From positions 1 to 64,000 of the forward strand of contig NZ_CP071793.1 in NCBI RefSeq assembly GCF_017498545.1: a stretch of DNA of 64,000 bases, given 5' to 3'. The first letter of the stretch is position 1; each line of letters begins with the position of its first letter. This stretch comes from Sulfidibacter corallicola. Lineage in GTDB: Bacteria > Acidobacteriota > Holophagae > Acanthopleuribacterales > Acanthopleuribacteraceae. This document shows positions 52,242 to 63,200 of the stretch, piece after piece. The notes under the pieces were generated by a model. That model was not told where the DNA came from and ran no database searches. It saw nothing but the letters and a program-made list of their open reading frames with translations. The translations under genes and the position numbers were made by a program.

Positions 52242-53909
52242 TCACGGCGTTTCGGTGTTCATCTCCAATCGGCCGTCGGCGTCCAGGGCGATCATTCCCA
52301 AATCAGTCATCTTGCCACCTTCGGGGTGGTACCGGCTGAAGAAAACCCGCCGGGATCCCACGCGGCGGTTGGGGTTGTAAGTCACCGGTGGCGCGTACCC
52401 GATCTCGCAGTCGTAGCAGCGCTCCAAGGCCTCCACCAGCCTTTCTCGGCTGACGCGGCGCCCACAATCCAGCAGCGCATGCTGCAGCAATGTCAACGAG
52501 GCCAGTACCATCACCTGGGCCGCCTCGAGCCGCCGGGGCAGTCCCCGCTCGCGCATCAGTCGAGCGTAATCGCGGTGCCGTTCCCAGGCCTGCGGCCGCG
52601 GTGGCACCGGCCAGGCCAATACGAGGTCGGCAAAAGCCCCGGCCTGGCGGTACAGCTCCGGGCGCGCCCTCGATCCCAAAGCATAAACCTTCGGCCGCCA
52701 GGACATGGCCACCGCCTGACCCAACAATGCGGCTTCACCCGGATGGCCATCGCCCCCACCCAGGAAAAACACCAAACCGACACCCTTTTCCTCCAAGCTA
52801 CGCGCCGCAGCGGCACCATCGTGCTCGGTTTCCAGTGCCACCAAAAGCGGCGGCTCCTCCCAACCCGCTTGCCGGCATGCGGTTACCGCCAAGCGACCCA
52901 AAGGCATCTCGCCCTCGGCACACAGGACCGCCGTGGGCACCGCACGCATCGATTCCGCCGCCCGAGCCACCAGCCCGCGAACCAGGTCGCCCGGCTCGGC
53001 CAATACATAAAAGAGGTGCCGTTCGGGCAGAGCCGCTTGCCCCTGGAAATGCCGCATGCCCGCGATCATCGGCGTTTGGGTTTCGGCGACCACCGCCTCG
53101 ATCTCGGATTTCCAACCCGCGGTGGTGCCGGCGATCAGGGCGAAGGGGCGCCGCCGGACCAGAAAGGCGCCCAGGACTTCCTTCCACCGGCCACGATCGG
53201 CAGGCAATGCCAGAAACTCGGGTTGCAGCATTCTGCCGAAGATCCCACCCCGGCCATTGACGTCGGCACAAAAGGCAGCCGCGATCTGTCGCACCCCACG
53301 CAGGTAGTCCGGGGGCTGGCTTCGGTCCCCCAACACAACGCCCAGGACGAGCCGATCGGGAGCCACCCCCGGATCGCGCCGGGTCCTCATCTCCCGAAGG
53401 TAAGCCATGAGATCGGCCAGGTCCCGCTCCGCCATACCGTAGCGTGGCATGACCGGGTCCAGAGGGGTCGCACCCGAGTCCAGCCCCGCCGTCACGGCCC
53501 TTTTCACCAAGGCCTCGTCGTAGGGCGGCCGCCGCCTCCCCTTCTCGGTGGTGACGTGATAGGGCCGGGTCAGCGCGGCCCAGGTAATGTCGGACGGCAC
53601 CACGCCGCCCTCGGAGCGACCGCGCCCATCGCCTCCGTGGCAACCGACGCAGGGCATGGCCGCGGCGTCGATCGCTACCGGCGGCGAGCCGAACACCGCC
53701 GTGATGGTCCCTCCCGCAAGACTCACCCCCTTCTCGTAGATCGCCTGTCCGCGCAACGCCGCTTCGCCCAGTCCCGATGTCGCCGCAACCGCCGTCGTTC
53801 GGTCGTCGCGAGCGACGGCGCTCACCCACCCCGCCCAAACGAGCAGAAAGATCCCGACCCCCATCCTCTTTCGCAGCGGGCCGCGTAAGGACGGATCACG
53901 AGCCCTCAT
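52242..53909 (-). CDS. Cytochrome c domain fused to a periplasmic-binding-protein-like domain
   Basis: 555 residues, exported (hydrophobic segment about 15-32). A class I cytochrome c domain (about 50-160) has the heme site CVGCH at 87-91 and a candidate Met ligand in DPVMPRYGM. From about 165 to 520 the chain reads as a type 1 periplasmic binding protein (Peripla_BP_6/LivJ-like: LVLGVVLGD, AAFCADVNGRGGIFG, LIAGTTAGWKSEI, VYALGS), a fold normally used to bind small solutes. ATG 53909 overlaps the stop of the SCO gene (ATGA), and GAGGATC is upstream. It is the last gene of the operon. It may be an electron acceptor that also senses or binds a ligand; the combination is uncommon and the role is inferred. 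Confidence 0.82.
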   Translation of the reverse strand: MRARDPSLRGPLRKRMGVGIFLLVWAGWVSAVARDDRTTAVAATSGLGEAALRGQAIYEKGVSLAGGTITAVFGSPPVAIDAAAMPCVGCHGGDGRGRSEGGVVPSDITWAALTRPYHVTTEKGRRRPPYDEALVKRAVTAGLDSGATPLDPVMPRYGMAERDLADLMAYLREMRTRRDPGVAPDRLVLGVVLGDRSQPPDYLRGVRQIAAAFCADVNGRGGIFGRMLQPEFLALPADRGRWKEVLGAFLVRRRPFALIAGTTAGWKSEIEAVVAETQTPMIAGMRHFQGQAALPERHLFYVLAEPGDLVRGLVARAAESMRAVPTAVLCAEGEMPLGRLAVTACRQAGWEEPPLLVALETEHDGAAAARSLEEKGVGLVFFLGGGDGHPGEAALLGQAVAMSWRPKVYALGSRARPELYRQAGAFADLVLAWPVPPRPQAWERHRDYARLMRERGLPRRLEAAQVMVLASLTLLQHALLDCGRRVSRERLVEALERCYDCEIGYAPPVTYNPNRRVGSRRVFFSRYHPEGGKMTDLGMIALDADGRLEMNTETP

Positions 53910-55060
53910 CCACGATCCTCGACCACACTGGCCACGATGGGAATGATCTCGGTGACGGGCGCGAGCCCGAGCGCCTTTTTCCACAAGCCGGTCGGGTCGT
54001 TGCCGATGATGAACACATTGGAATGGCTGTCGCGGTTCTCGGTGAACTGACCGATTTTTTGCAGCACCTGGCTGACGTTTTCGCGCTCACCGGTCAGCAG
54101 GTACCAACCGGCACGGGTTTGTATGTCGCGCGCGTAAGCCGCCAAACGCTCGGGCGTGTCGTTGCGGGGATCCACCGAAATCGAGAGGATGAACACCTCG
54201 CGCCCCAGACGATCGCCCAACCAGTCCTGCACCTTGGCGAGGGAGCCCATGGTGGCCGGGCACACGCTGGTACACGAGGTGAAGAAGGTGTTGATGACAA
54301 TCACCCTACCCCTGATCAGATCGCTGTAAAAGCGGTGCTCGCGGCCGTGCTGATCGACCAACGGCGTATCGCCGAAATAGCGGGCTGCGGCGCCCAACCG
54401 ACCTTCCGTCGTGTCAGGCTGGGTCGCACCGCGCTCCTGATCGGAAGCGTCGGGCTTTGCCGAAGGTGCCACCGCCGGCTTCCGCACCCCCGACGATTCG
54501 GTCAGCATTTCTGCCAACTTTTCCGCCGCGGTCAGCCCGTTCACGAAGCGCCATCCATCGCGGCCACCGTCGGTTCCGATGATCACGAAAGGTGCGTGGG
54601 TGTTGATGTCGGGAGCGAACACCCGCAACATTTTCAGCAGCTTGTCGATGTCCTGTTTCCGACCGGTCACCAGGTGCCAACCCGCTTCGCCCTTGAACCG
54701 GCTGCGCCATTGTTTGAGGCGCGCGGGGGTATCGGTGACGGGGTCGATACTCACCGAAATCAGAGAAACCTCGGAAACCTGACTTTGTTTCAACCGCTGC
54801 TGCAAGGCTCCGAAATTGGCACCCATGGGCGGGCACACGGTAGGGCAACTGGTGAAAATAAAGTTCATCGCCACCGTTTTGCCCTTGATCAGGTCGTCGT
54901 AGAACTTCAACCGGCGGCCGTCTTGATCGGTGACGTCTACATTGGGCACGTTCAGTGAGGCCGGCGAAACCACCTTGGCCCGGTCATCGCCGGCGACGCC
55001 AGGCACCAGAAGCCACAGGCAAAACCACAGGGCCGAAGCCCCTCCGACAAAGCGATTCAA
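53906..55060 (-). CDS. Tandem SCO1/SenC copper chaperone (two domains)
   Basis: 384 residues, exported (hydrophobic residues about 10-24). Two complete SCO thioredoxin-like domains are joined by a Pro/Ala-rich linker (about 190-220). Domain 1 has copper ligands Cys72, Cys76 and His155; domain 2 has Cys263, Cys267 and His346. SCO proteins deliver Cu or reduce thiols for the CuA site of cytochrome oxidase. With no oxidase subunit nearby and a multicopper oxidase at the head of the operon, loading copper into that enzyme is the likely job (inference). The start is TTG 55060, overlapping the upstream stop as TTGA; GGGAGG lies 8-9 bases before it. Confidence 0.9.
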   Translation of the reverse strand: MNRFVGGASALWFCLWLLVPGVAGDDRAKVVSPASLNVPNVDVTDQDGRRLKFYDDLIKGKTVAMNFIFTSCPTVCPPMGANFGALQQRLKQSQVSEVSLISVSIDPVTDTPARLKQWRSRFKGEAGWHLVTGRKQDIDKLLKMLRVFAPDINTHAPFVIIGTDGGRDGWRFVNGLTAAEKLAEMLTESSGVRKPAVAPSAKPDASDQERGATQPDTTEGRLGAAARYFGDTPLVDQHGREHRFYSDLIRGRVIVINTFFTSCTSVCPATMGSLAKVQDWLGDRLGREVFILSISVDPRNDTPERLAAYARDIQTRAGWYLLTGERENVSQVLQKIGQFTENRDSHSNVFIIGNDPTGLWKKALGLAPVTEIIPIVASVVEDRG

Positions 55061-57105
55061 TGGCCACCTCCCGGTCTTTCTGCGGTGGAGGCCTCGTCGG
55101 CCGCGGCGCGTTCGGCCGGCTTCGCCGCTTTGACCACCAGGTAATTGGTGTTGGTGGTTTTCAGGCCCGCGCTGTCGGAAGCGACATACACATAGTAGTA
55201 GCCAGGCCTCGGGGGCTCGATCACCACCCGGTAACCCACCCCGCCGATCTCTTTTACTTCCAACCTCTTATGCCAGATTCCGCCAGGAGCCACCAAGCGA
55301 ACCTCGAGGTCCTTCAGGCCGGTGCGGGCCCTGTCGTCGGCACCCACGATGCGGAAATCCAGGGGGGTCGGCCGCTGAACCGGCACTTGACCCGGCCGGG
55401 TCAGATACTGCAGGTGTACTTCTCGGTGACGACGTTGCGCCACGAGCCGGGGATCGGGCGAAACCTCCAACTGAAAACAGTGAATCACCCGAGGGTTCTC
55501 CAGAAAGAACACCACGTCGTAAGTCCCGGCCTTGCGGAGGTGGGCGGTGGTCTGGTACAGGCCGATGGGCCCCCGTTCCTGCAGGCTGCGGTCCAGCACG
55601 CGCACGGCGCGAGGCACGTGGCCGTAGTTGTTGAACTGCCCGGAAGGCGCCGCCATGCCCTCGCGGTAGTAGTAGATGGCGCTGTCCGCCGGGTTGGCGA
55701 AGATCACGGCCTTGTCGACGGGCGAAGGCACCAAGGCGGTCACCAGAGTTTCGTGTTTGGCGGGCACGGGGTAATGGGTGCCGGGAAAGTCGATCAGGGG
55801 AATCGGCTTGCCGGGAACCCCCACCTCGGTCAGCGGGATCATGTAAACGGTGTCGTCGCCCTCGTGGAGCACATAGGCCAGTTGATGGGTGAACGCCACC
55901 TGGCTGGGGCGTTCGGCCATGGTGCCCGATTGCACGATGCGGTTGCGCGCGGCATCGACGATGTGCAGCTCGTTTCGCTCGGGATTGACGGCAAAGGCCA
56001 AACGCCCATCCGGCGCGAACGCGACCTGGCGCAGGCCGGGAGCGGTGGGCATCCGTGCGCGAAGGGTCCGACTCGCCACATCGATGGCGGCGATCACGCC
56101 ATCCTTCCGGCAAGCCACCAGCACGCTTTCGGCGGTGGCCGAGTAGCTGAGTGAAATGGGCTGGCGGCCGACCGGCAAATCGGTGGTCTTGCGACGTTGG
56201 CGCATATCGACCACGGACACCGAATCGGCACCGGAATTGGCGACGAACAGGTACCGATTGTCGCGATCGCCAACCAGGTCATGGGGGCCCGGACCGGTGT
56301 CGACCCGCGCGACCACTTCGAACGTTTCGCAGGACACGGCGGACACCCCACCGCGATGGGCCACCCACAGAAAGGATCCGTCTTGTTGCAGGTAGAGCCG
56401 TTGCGGATACGACGCTACCGGCACCGCGGCGACGACGCGCCACGAGGTGGTGTTGACCACGGCAACCTCGTTCACCTCGGGCGTGGAGACGAACAACAAT
56501 CGCTGGTCGGGTGTCAGCACCCAATCCTCGCCGGGGCCGGCCAACCGGACCATCGCCAACAGTTTGCTGCCACCGAAACCGAAAAGCGGGTCGACGACCG
56601 TGATGGTGGCGTCGCGATTCAGGGCGACCACATAGAACACGTTGAGATCGATCTCGGCCTTGGAGAGCAGGCTGCCGCTCAAGAAAGTGCGGGCCTTGTC
56701 GGCGCAGAGCCGGTCGTTGGTGCCGCGCTTTCCGACGCGCGGATCCATCCAGGCGGCCGGATAGAGACGCTCCAGGGGAATGCCGGACGCCGTGTCGGTG
56801 ATGCGGAACGACACCACCAGGTCGTCGCCCTCGACGTAGGTACCCGCCGGTTTGGCGCGGTCGACATGGGTCGCCTCGAAGGCCACCTGAATACCGCCGA
56901 CCCGAATCGTGTCGGCGGCCGGTGCCTCGGTCGTGGCGGCCGCCCGATCCCCGCTTCCAGCCGATGGGGAAACCGGGTCTTCGGCGGCGAGTGCCCCTCC
57001 CACCGGTACCAATGGTGCAATCATCGTCAGAACCAGAAAGGTGACCATCGATCGACGACAAGTGGCCTCGCCAAGTATCACAACAAGAGATGCACGAATC
57101 TTCAT
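55057..57105 (-). CDS. Exported YVTN-type beta-propeller protein
   Basis: 682 residues with a signal peptide (about 19-41, ending ALAAE). A small beta domain (about 65-135, VAFEATHVDRAKPAGTY) is followed by seven or more YVTN/cytochrome-d1-like blades (about 150-470), for example LFVSTPEVNEVAVVNTTSWRVVAAVPV and YLFVANSGADSVSVVDM. A C-terminal Ig/CARDB-like beta part spans roughly 490-660. No heme CxxCH is present, so it is not a cytochrome d1. Propellers of this type often scaffold or bind partners of copper enzymes. AGAGGGG precedes ATG 57105. It follows the oxidase gene by 101 bases and overlaps the SCO gene by 4. Confidence 0.85.
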   Translation of the reverse strand: MKIRASLVVILGEATCRRSMVTFLVLTMIAPLVPVGGALAAEDPVSPSAGSGDRAAATTEAPAADTIRVGGIQVAFEATHVDRAKPAGTYVEGDDLVVSFRITDTASGIPLERLYPAAWMDPRVGKRGTNDRLCADKARTFLSGSLLSKAEIDLNVFYVVALNRDATITVVDPLFGFGGSKLLAMVRLAGPGEDWVLTPDQRLLFVSTPEVNEVAVVNTTSWRVVAAVPVASYPQRLYLQQDGSFLWVAHRGGVSAVSCETFEVVARVDTGPGPHDLVGDRDNRYLFVANSGADSVSVVDMRQRRKTTDLPVGRQPISLSYSATAESVLVACRKDGVIAAIDVASRTLRARMPTAPGLRQVAFAPDGRLAFAVNPERNELHIVDAARNRIVQSGTMAERPSQVAFTHQLAYVLHEGDDTVYMIPLTEVGVPGKPIPLIDFPGTHYPVPAKHETLVTALVPSPVDKAVIFANPADSAIYYYREGMAAPSGQFNNYGHVPRAVRVLDRSLQERGPIGLYQTTAHLRKAGTYDVVFFLENPRVIHCFQLEVSPDPRLVAQRRHREVHLQYLTRPGQVPVQRPTPLDFRIVGADDRARTGLKDLEVRLVAPGGIWHKRLEVKEIGGVGYRVVIEPPRPGYYYVYVASDSAGLKTTNTNYLVVKAAKPAERAAADEASTAERPGGGH

Positions 57106-57206
57106 GGGCCCCTCTGAATCACGAAATGAGTGGGGGAAGCCGTGTTCACGGGAAACGCGGCTTCCCCTGGATCCGAAATGCGAAAACCACGGCGAACGAA
57201 CACCAC

Positions 57207-60200
57207 TCAGCGTTCCCCGCCGCCGGCCGAGACACCACTTCCCGTGTCCACGGCCGAACGGTTCGGCGCTCGTTTGGCGCTTTCAGCCTCGTCGGCGCGA
57301 ACGTCGATCTTGGCCGTGGCCGCACGACCGTCCGGCGTACCGCAGCGCCCATCGTCGAGCGCGGCGCAAACCGTGCTGCCGCTGGGCACCGCGCGCAGCG
57401 AGCGGTACCACCAGGACCCGTCGGCCCGGGTGGCCACGGTGCCAAGCGCGACCGTTTCACCGGTTTCCCCGTCGGTCAGGGTGAGGTGGACCGGCACGCC
57501 TCCGGCCACATCGGCCCCTTCCAGGACGAGTCCGGAGAGTTGAAGCCGGCCGTAGTAGTCCAGTGCGCGATCGATGAGCACCAACCGCTCGCTGACCCGC
57601 ATCAAGCCCCAGTTCCCGTCGCCCGTGCAGATGAAGGTGTGCAGGGCGTAATCACCGGGGACGGCGAAGGGGCCACCCGCCGAGGGCAGGATGAAGTTGA
57701 AGGGTTCGTGGGGCAGAATCTGCTGCGAGCCCATTTCCTGGGAGCGGATGTTGTCGCCGATTCGCGTGGAATCATCGATGAAGGGTTCTTCCTGCCAGGA
57801 ATGTCCGTCCAGCATCACCACCAACTGCGGCCCGTTGAGCACCCCGCCGCCGGCGAACAGGTAGCGGATCCGGGTGGGTGCACCGGCCGAAGTGTGGAAC
57901 ACGGGCGTTTCGGGATCACCGGAGAAAATGTCGTCGGGATCGGTCAACACGACACTGTTCGACATCCAAGCGAAATCCGAGGTGCCCTGGGTGTCTCGCT
58001 CACTGGCGGGTTCGGCCTTGTAGTTCAGGGGAAACAGGGGTGAGAAGGGCGGATTGGTGGCGGGATTGAGATCGGTGAGGGTGGCAGCCGACCAGGCGTT
58101 TTGGTTCTCGATCGTGATCGCCACCATCTCGCGGAACAGGAAGCGTCCACGGCGATCCAGGCGCACGTCGAACGAGCTGTCCGAACCCCGTTCGAAAACG
58201 GTGGCGTAGGCGCGGTTGCCGGCGTCCTCGACCCACACGCTGTGTTCCGGTTGGACGATCATGGCCGCGTAGAGGTTGTTGCGGTAGGCCACCAGGTAGT
58301 CGGCCGCACGCAGGTTGACGGCACCCAGCTCGACCGGCGTTTCCACCACCTGGCCGGCCCCGTCGACATCCAGGTTCCCGGCGTACCAGTAGTAGGTCAC
58401 GGTTTGGCCCGCATCGACCGCCGTCTCCACCGGGTTGAAGCCCAGGTTGAAGCCGTTGCTCTCGGTGATCTGCTGGCTGACGAGTTGGGGATTGAGGCCG
58501 ACGTTGGTGGTGGTGGTCAGGCAGACGGGCCCGACGGTGGTGGTTTGGGTGCAGTCGTTGGAACCGGTGTTTCCGCCCACCAGCCCGTTGTAGGGCGTGC
58601 CGGCGCCTTCGACCCAAGCCAGGGCCTCGGCCGCGTCGTACACGAACATCGAACCGGCCTTGCGCTGGACGCTGAAGGTGACGCTGCAATTGCCGTCCGC
58701 ATCCGGATCGTCACAACCATCCGATGTCGTGCCCGTGATCTGCCACGCACAGCCACACACCACCACCGAGGCACTGTCGGCCAGCGCAATGCCCTCGACA
58801 GCGAAGATGTCCTGCAACGTTTGCGAAACCTGGGTGTCGTTCAGTTCCGCAACGATACCGGCATCGGTGGGGAACCGGAACAACTCCCGCTGGTAGAAAT
58901 GGTTGGTAAGTTTGACCCGAATCCAGTCGCCGGCATTGACGCGGAAGACGAGCGGGGTCACGCTGAGGTCGCCGCGCAGCACCGATGCCGCATCCATGCC
59001 CGCCAGGTCTTCGGCCAGCACATAGATCAAACCGTAGGGGTTGACCAGTTCGGTGCCGGGCTCGACCACCACGGAATCGCCACCCAGCGAGGAATTGGCG
59101 GTCACCTGGCCGCGCGCGTTGACCACGATGCGGCCGTCCGACACGTCGCGCAGCACCTGGGCCGCAGTGGTGGCGATCACGTGGAACGTCTTGTAGTTGC
59201 GCGGCAGGGCCCCGCTCTTGAGATCGACGCTCGGGTTGTCGAAGGTGTTCACGACCTCCTGCCACCGGGCCAACATGGGCTCGGCCGCCGCGGCGGGATC
59301 GGGATTGTCGGGCAGGTGCGGCAGCTCGGCCGGGTTCAAGGCGTCGGCCAAGGCGCTTTCGGCAGGCGGCACCGTGTAGCCGCGCATCAGGCCCAGATGG
59401 CCGTTCAGCAGGCCGTTGTCGGAGGCGTCGGGCTGGTAGAGCAGGTCGGAGAAACCGCGCCCCTGGGTCTCGCTGAACGGAAACGCGAACAGCATTTCGA
59501 AGTGTTCGGAAAGACCCATCCCCTGCAGCGACCGATAGCCGGAGTTGGTGTAGGAAGGTTCGAAGAACCACTTCACCCCGTGAATCTGGAAGGAATGGGG
59601 GTCGATATGGGCGCCGACGAGGGTGCGCACCTGAATCCGGTCGCCCTGATAGGCGTTCATCAACGGCGTGTAGGGATCGTAGGGCGACACGTTGAAATTG
59701 AGCGGGTTCTTGGGGAAGGTGAAGGGCTGGGGCTCTTCGGGGTTCCCGGTCACGAACGGGGCGTCGTCGGGATTGATCAAAGCCCCCAACGGCTGGCGGT
59801 TCAAGTCGGGATCCATCCGTTCGATGGAGGTGAACGCCAAGCCAAGATCCACCGCATCCACATCCTCGGTGGCGGCGACGGCGGGGTCGATGTTGGTGTC
59901 GACCCGCAGCGGAATCGGTTCACTGCGGTAATTCACGGAGTAGGTCCCGTTGGGCGGGAACCCGCTGATCACACTGGGTGACGGCGATTGGGTGTTGCCG
60001 GTGGTGTTGTTGGGGGCGTTGATGGCGTAGGCGGGATCGCCCCACCCCGAGCCGATGCAGGGCGAAAACACTTGGTGCTCGCCGCTTTCGGTCACGATGG
60101 GATAGAGATCGATCGCACATTCACCGGACCCGCTGTCGGTGGTGGTGTCCACCACGGTGAGCGAGGCGCCGGCGATGTCGCCGCAAGTCCCGCAGTCAGG

Positions 60201-63200
60201 GGGCGGCGTGGCGGTGACGAACGCCTCGTTCGAAAGCGGTATGCCCTCCAACTGGAACGCCTCGCGCAGCCAGTACGGGAAGTTTTGGGCGTCCACCGGC
60301 TCGAGCGTATCGCCCGCGGGCACGGTCAGACCGAACAGCGGCACGGAGGGCGAAAGCTGATCGGGGCGGTGTTTGCGGAAATCGCTGCCCGCGGTGTAGG
60401 CCAACTGGATGTCCTGAAACTCCAGCATGAATTCGCGATAGGCGTCCGGCGCGTTGGCCTCGCGAATGATGGCCTGCCAGCTCGTGGGTCCACCGTCCGG
60501 ACGGGTGAACATCTCGGTGTAGGGCGGGAGCTCCACCGCCTCGAACGGCGCGGTCAACTCGGCCGACCAGGTGGGCGCGTTGGTAAACCAGTTGGAGCCC
60601 TCGGGTTCCACCACCATGCCGGCGTAGAAACCGATTTGCTGGTGGGTGGAGGGCGAAAAGTGATCGTGGGTGAACACGGTGCGTAGGGTGCGGTCCTCGC
60701 CGAGATCGTTGAGCAGGGGGTCGGTGTCCCAGGTCTGGATGGTGGTCTGAGCGCCGTCCCAGTTCTGGTAGGGCGGCGGCTCGCCGAAGAAGGGGTAGAA
60801 GGTCCGGTAATCCTTGATGGCCAGGTTCCGGGTGACGTTGGCGGCAAACTGGGTGGCGTTGTCGAAGAGGTAGATGCCGCCCTGGCCCTCGGCGCCCTTG
60901 CCGTTGTTGTTCAGCGCGATGATCCGTTCGCGGACCTCGTCGGGAGAGAAGGTGCCGTCCTCGTAGTTGAACCCGTTGGCCGCGCCGTCGGAGGAGGTGA
61001 CGTCGAACTTGACCAGGTGAATGTGCTGCCCCAAGACGTCGGTGGGCGTGCGCACCTGGAAGTCGTCCATGTCGTAGTAGTTGGGCACCAGATTGGTGTG
61101 CCAGTACTCGATGGTGTCGCCGGTGTGGGAGCGGAAGAAGAAGGGCTCCGGCGGCCGCTCGCCGGAAATGGTGGGCTTGACGTCGTACCACAGGGCGAGG
61201 ATGCGCTGCTGCGGGTAGTGCCAGCCCTTTTTGTTGAGCACCACGTCCAACTGGATGTTGGCGGCCTTGTAGCGCTTCAGGTTGGAAACCGAGTTGCCGT
61301 CGTTGTCCACGGCGGGATCGGCGTAGGGCGCCCCGGGCCGCGGCGGCAACCCGTTGACGGTGAAGTTCCCGGCCTGACCGTTGGGCTGAAGGGTGGGATG
61401 GGTGCGTTGGGCGTGGAACCGCATGGCGGCTTTTTCCACCGCGGTCCCCCGCTCGGGAACCTCGTACGCCACCAGATTGCCCGCGAGGTAGGTCTCCTGG
61501 TTCTGGTCTCGCTTGCGTTCGGTATCGAACAGAATGAAATCTTTGCTGAAGTCCCAGCGAGTGAACAGGTTGCGCACCACTTCCCCGTCCAGTACCTGAT
61601 GCCGCGGCAGCCCGCCGTCCAGGTAGACGATGTCGCCGTTCTCGTCGCGCAGGGGCTCACCGTTCTCGTCCTCGGCCCAGGCGTAGTCCATCGGCGGATG
61701 TACCGGCCGGTGCCCGGCGACCGAGGGGTTGAAGAAGGGGTAGCCGGGGTTTTCGTAGACGGGTTCGTCGCCGTCCATCACCGGATTGCCCGCCTCGTCC
61801 AGCAGCGGCTGCACGATGGCGCGGCGACCCACCAGGTCGAGACCGTCGATGGTGGGGTCCTCGGCATTGGACAGCCGCACGGGCGCCGGTATCGGCGCCA
61901 TGCCCAGCGTGGGCAGAGGGACGATGGCCGGAATCGGGGTGCCCGCGGCGATCTCGCCGTCGGGCAAGGCGCGGTTCCACAGGACGTTGCCCTCGGCGTC
62001 ATGGGTCGCGGCCACGCCGTCGGGTTCGAGAATGGTGCCCGCTTCGAACACGTCGTGCACTCGCCACAACGACCACATGCCGGCGGCGAAATGGGGATAG
62101 AAGTGACAGTGGAAAATGGAATCGCCCACGGTTTGGTTGCGATTGCCGCTGCCGTTGTAGGCGATTTCCATGGTGAAGGTGGTGCCCTCGGTGATGAGCT
62201 GGCTGTCCAGATAGTGGCTGTCGTCGCTGTTGGGCGATTTCAGCCATTGATGGGCGTGCAGGTGGTGCACATGGGCCACGGACGTGGCGTTGGCCACGCG
62301 GAACTTGACGTGATCGCGCAGGTAGGAGTGGTAGACATTGGAGGGGTCGTCGGGATAGAAGGCCTTGGTGGCGCGTTCCTTGGCTTCCTGATTGAAAATG
62401 GCGACGGCGGTGATGTTGTCCGGCATGCCGATGTACACCTGAAGCTCGCTACCGCCGGCTTCGATCTGGCCGATGGGATAGCGGATGCGGCTGGCGGGCG
62501 GGGCCTGGTCCTCGGGGTTGGGATCGGTGACCGCCCAAACACCGGCCGTCTGGTCGTCGGACTTGGTGCCCACCACCACCTCGGGGCTGGTCAGGGTGAT
62601 GCCGTAGGCGGCAAAGGCCGCCGCCAACGCGGCCGACAGCTTGCCGTCGTTCAGGTCGTCCAGGGTGGCGCTGTCGGCGGAGGTCTGAAACAGGGGCACC
62701 TGTTCGAGTTGCTGGCCCTGGGCCGGGTCGCGCACCACCTGGTTGGGCGCGTTGGCGGGCACGTCCACGATCATGGCCGGATCGCCCACGGCCCACGAAG
62801 ACAGGAAAAATTCCTCGAACTTGAGATCCACCTCGTCCCCGTGGAACCCCTCGGGCCCCACGCCCAGGCGGTTGGCGATGATTTCGGCGCCGATGCCGGC
62901 CAGGCCGTAGTTGATGCCGAACGTATCGGCCACGGCCCCGAAGGCACCGGACAGGTCCGGATAGGAGAAGACGGGAAACGATTGCGTCAACCCCAGGGCG
63001 AAATGGTAGATGATGGTGAATTCGCGGTAGGGCTGGCGACGATCGGGCGAAGCCGGGTTCTCGAAAAACACCGGACTTTGGATGTAGAACGGAAAACGCC
63101 CGCCGTTGGGGCCCGTGATGATGGCGGTCAGATCGCTGTACACCAGTTCCTTGTTGCCCTGTTCGTCAACCGGGCGGGTCATGCGCAGTACCGGCGTGCC

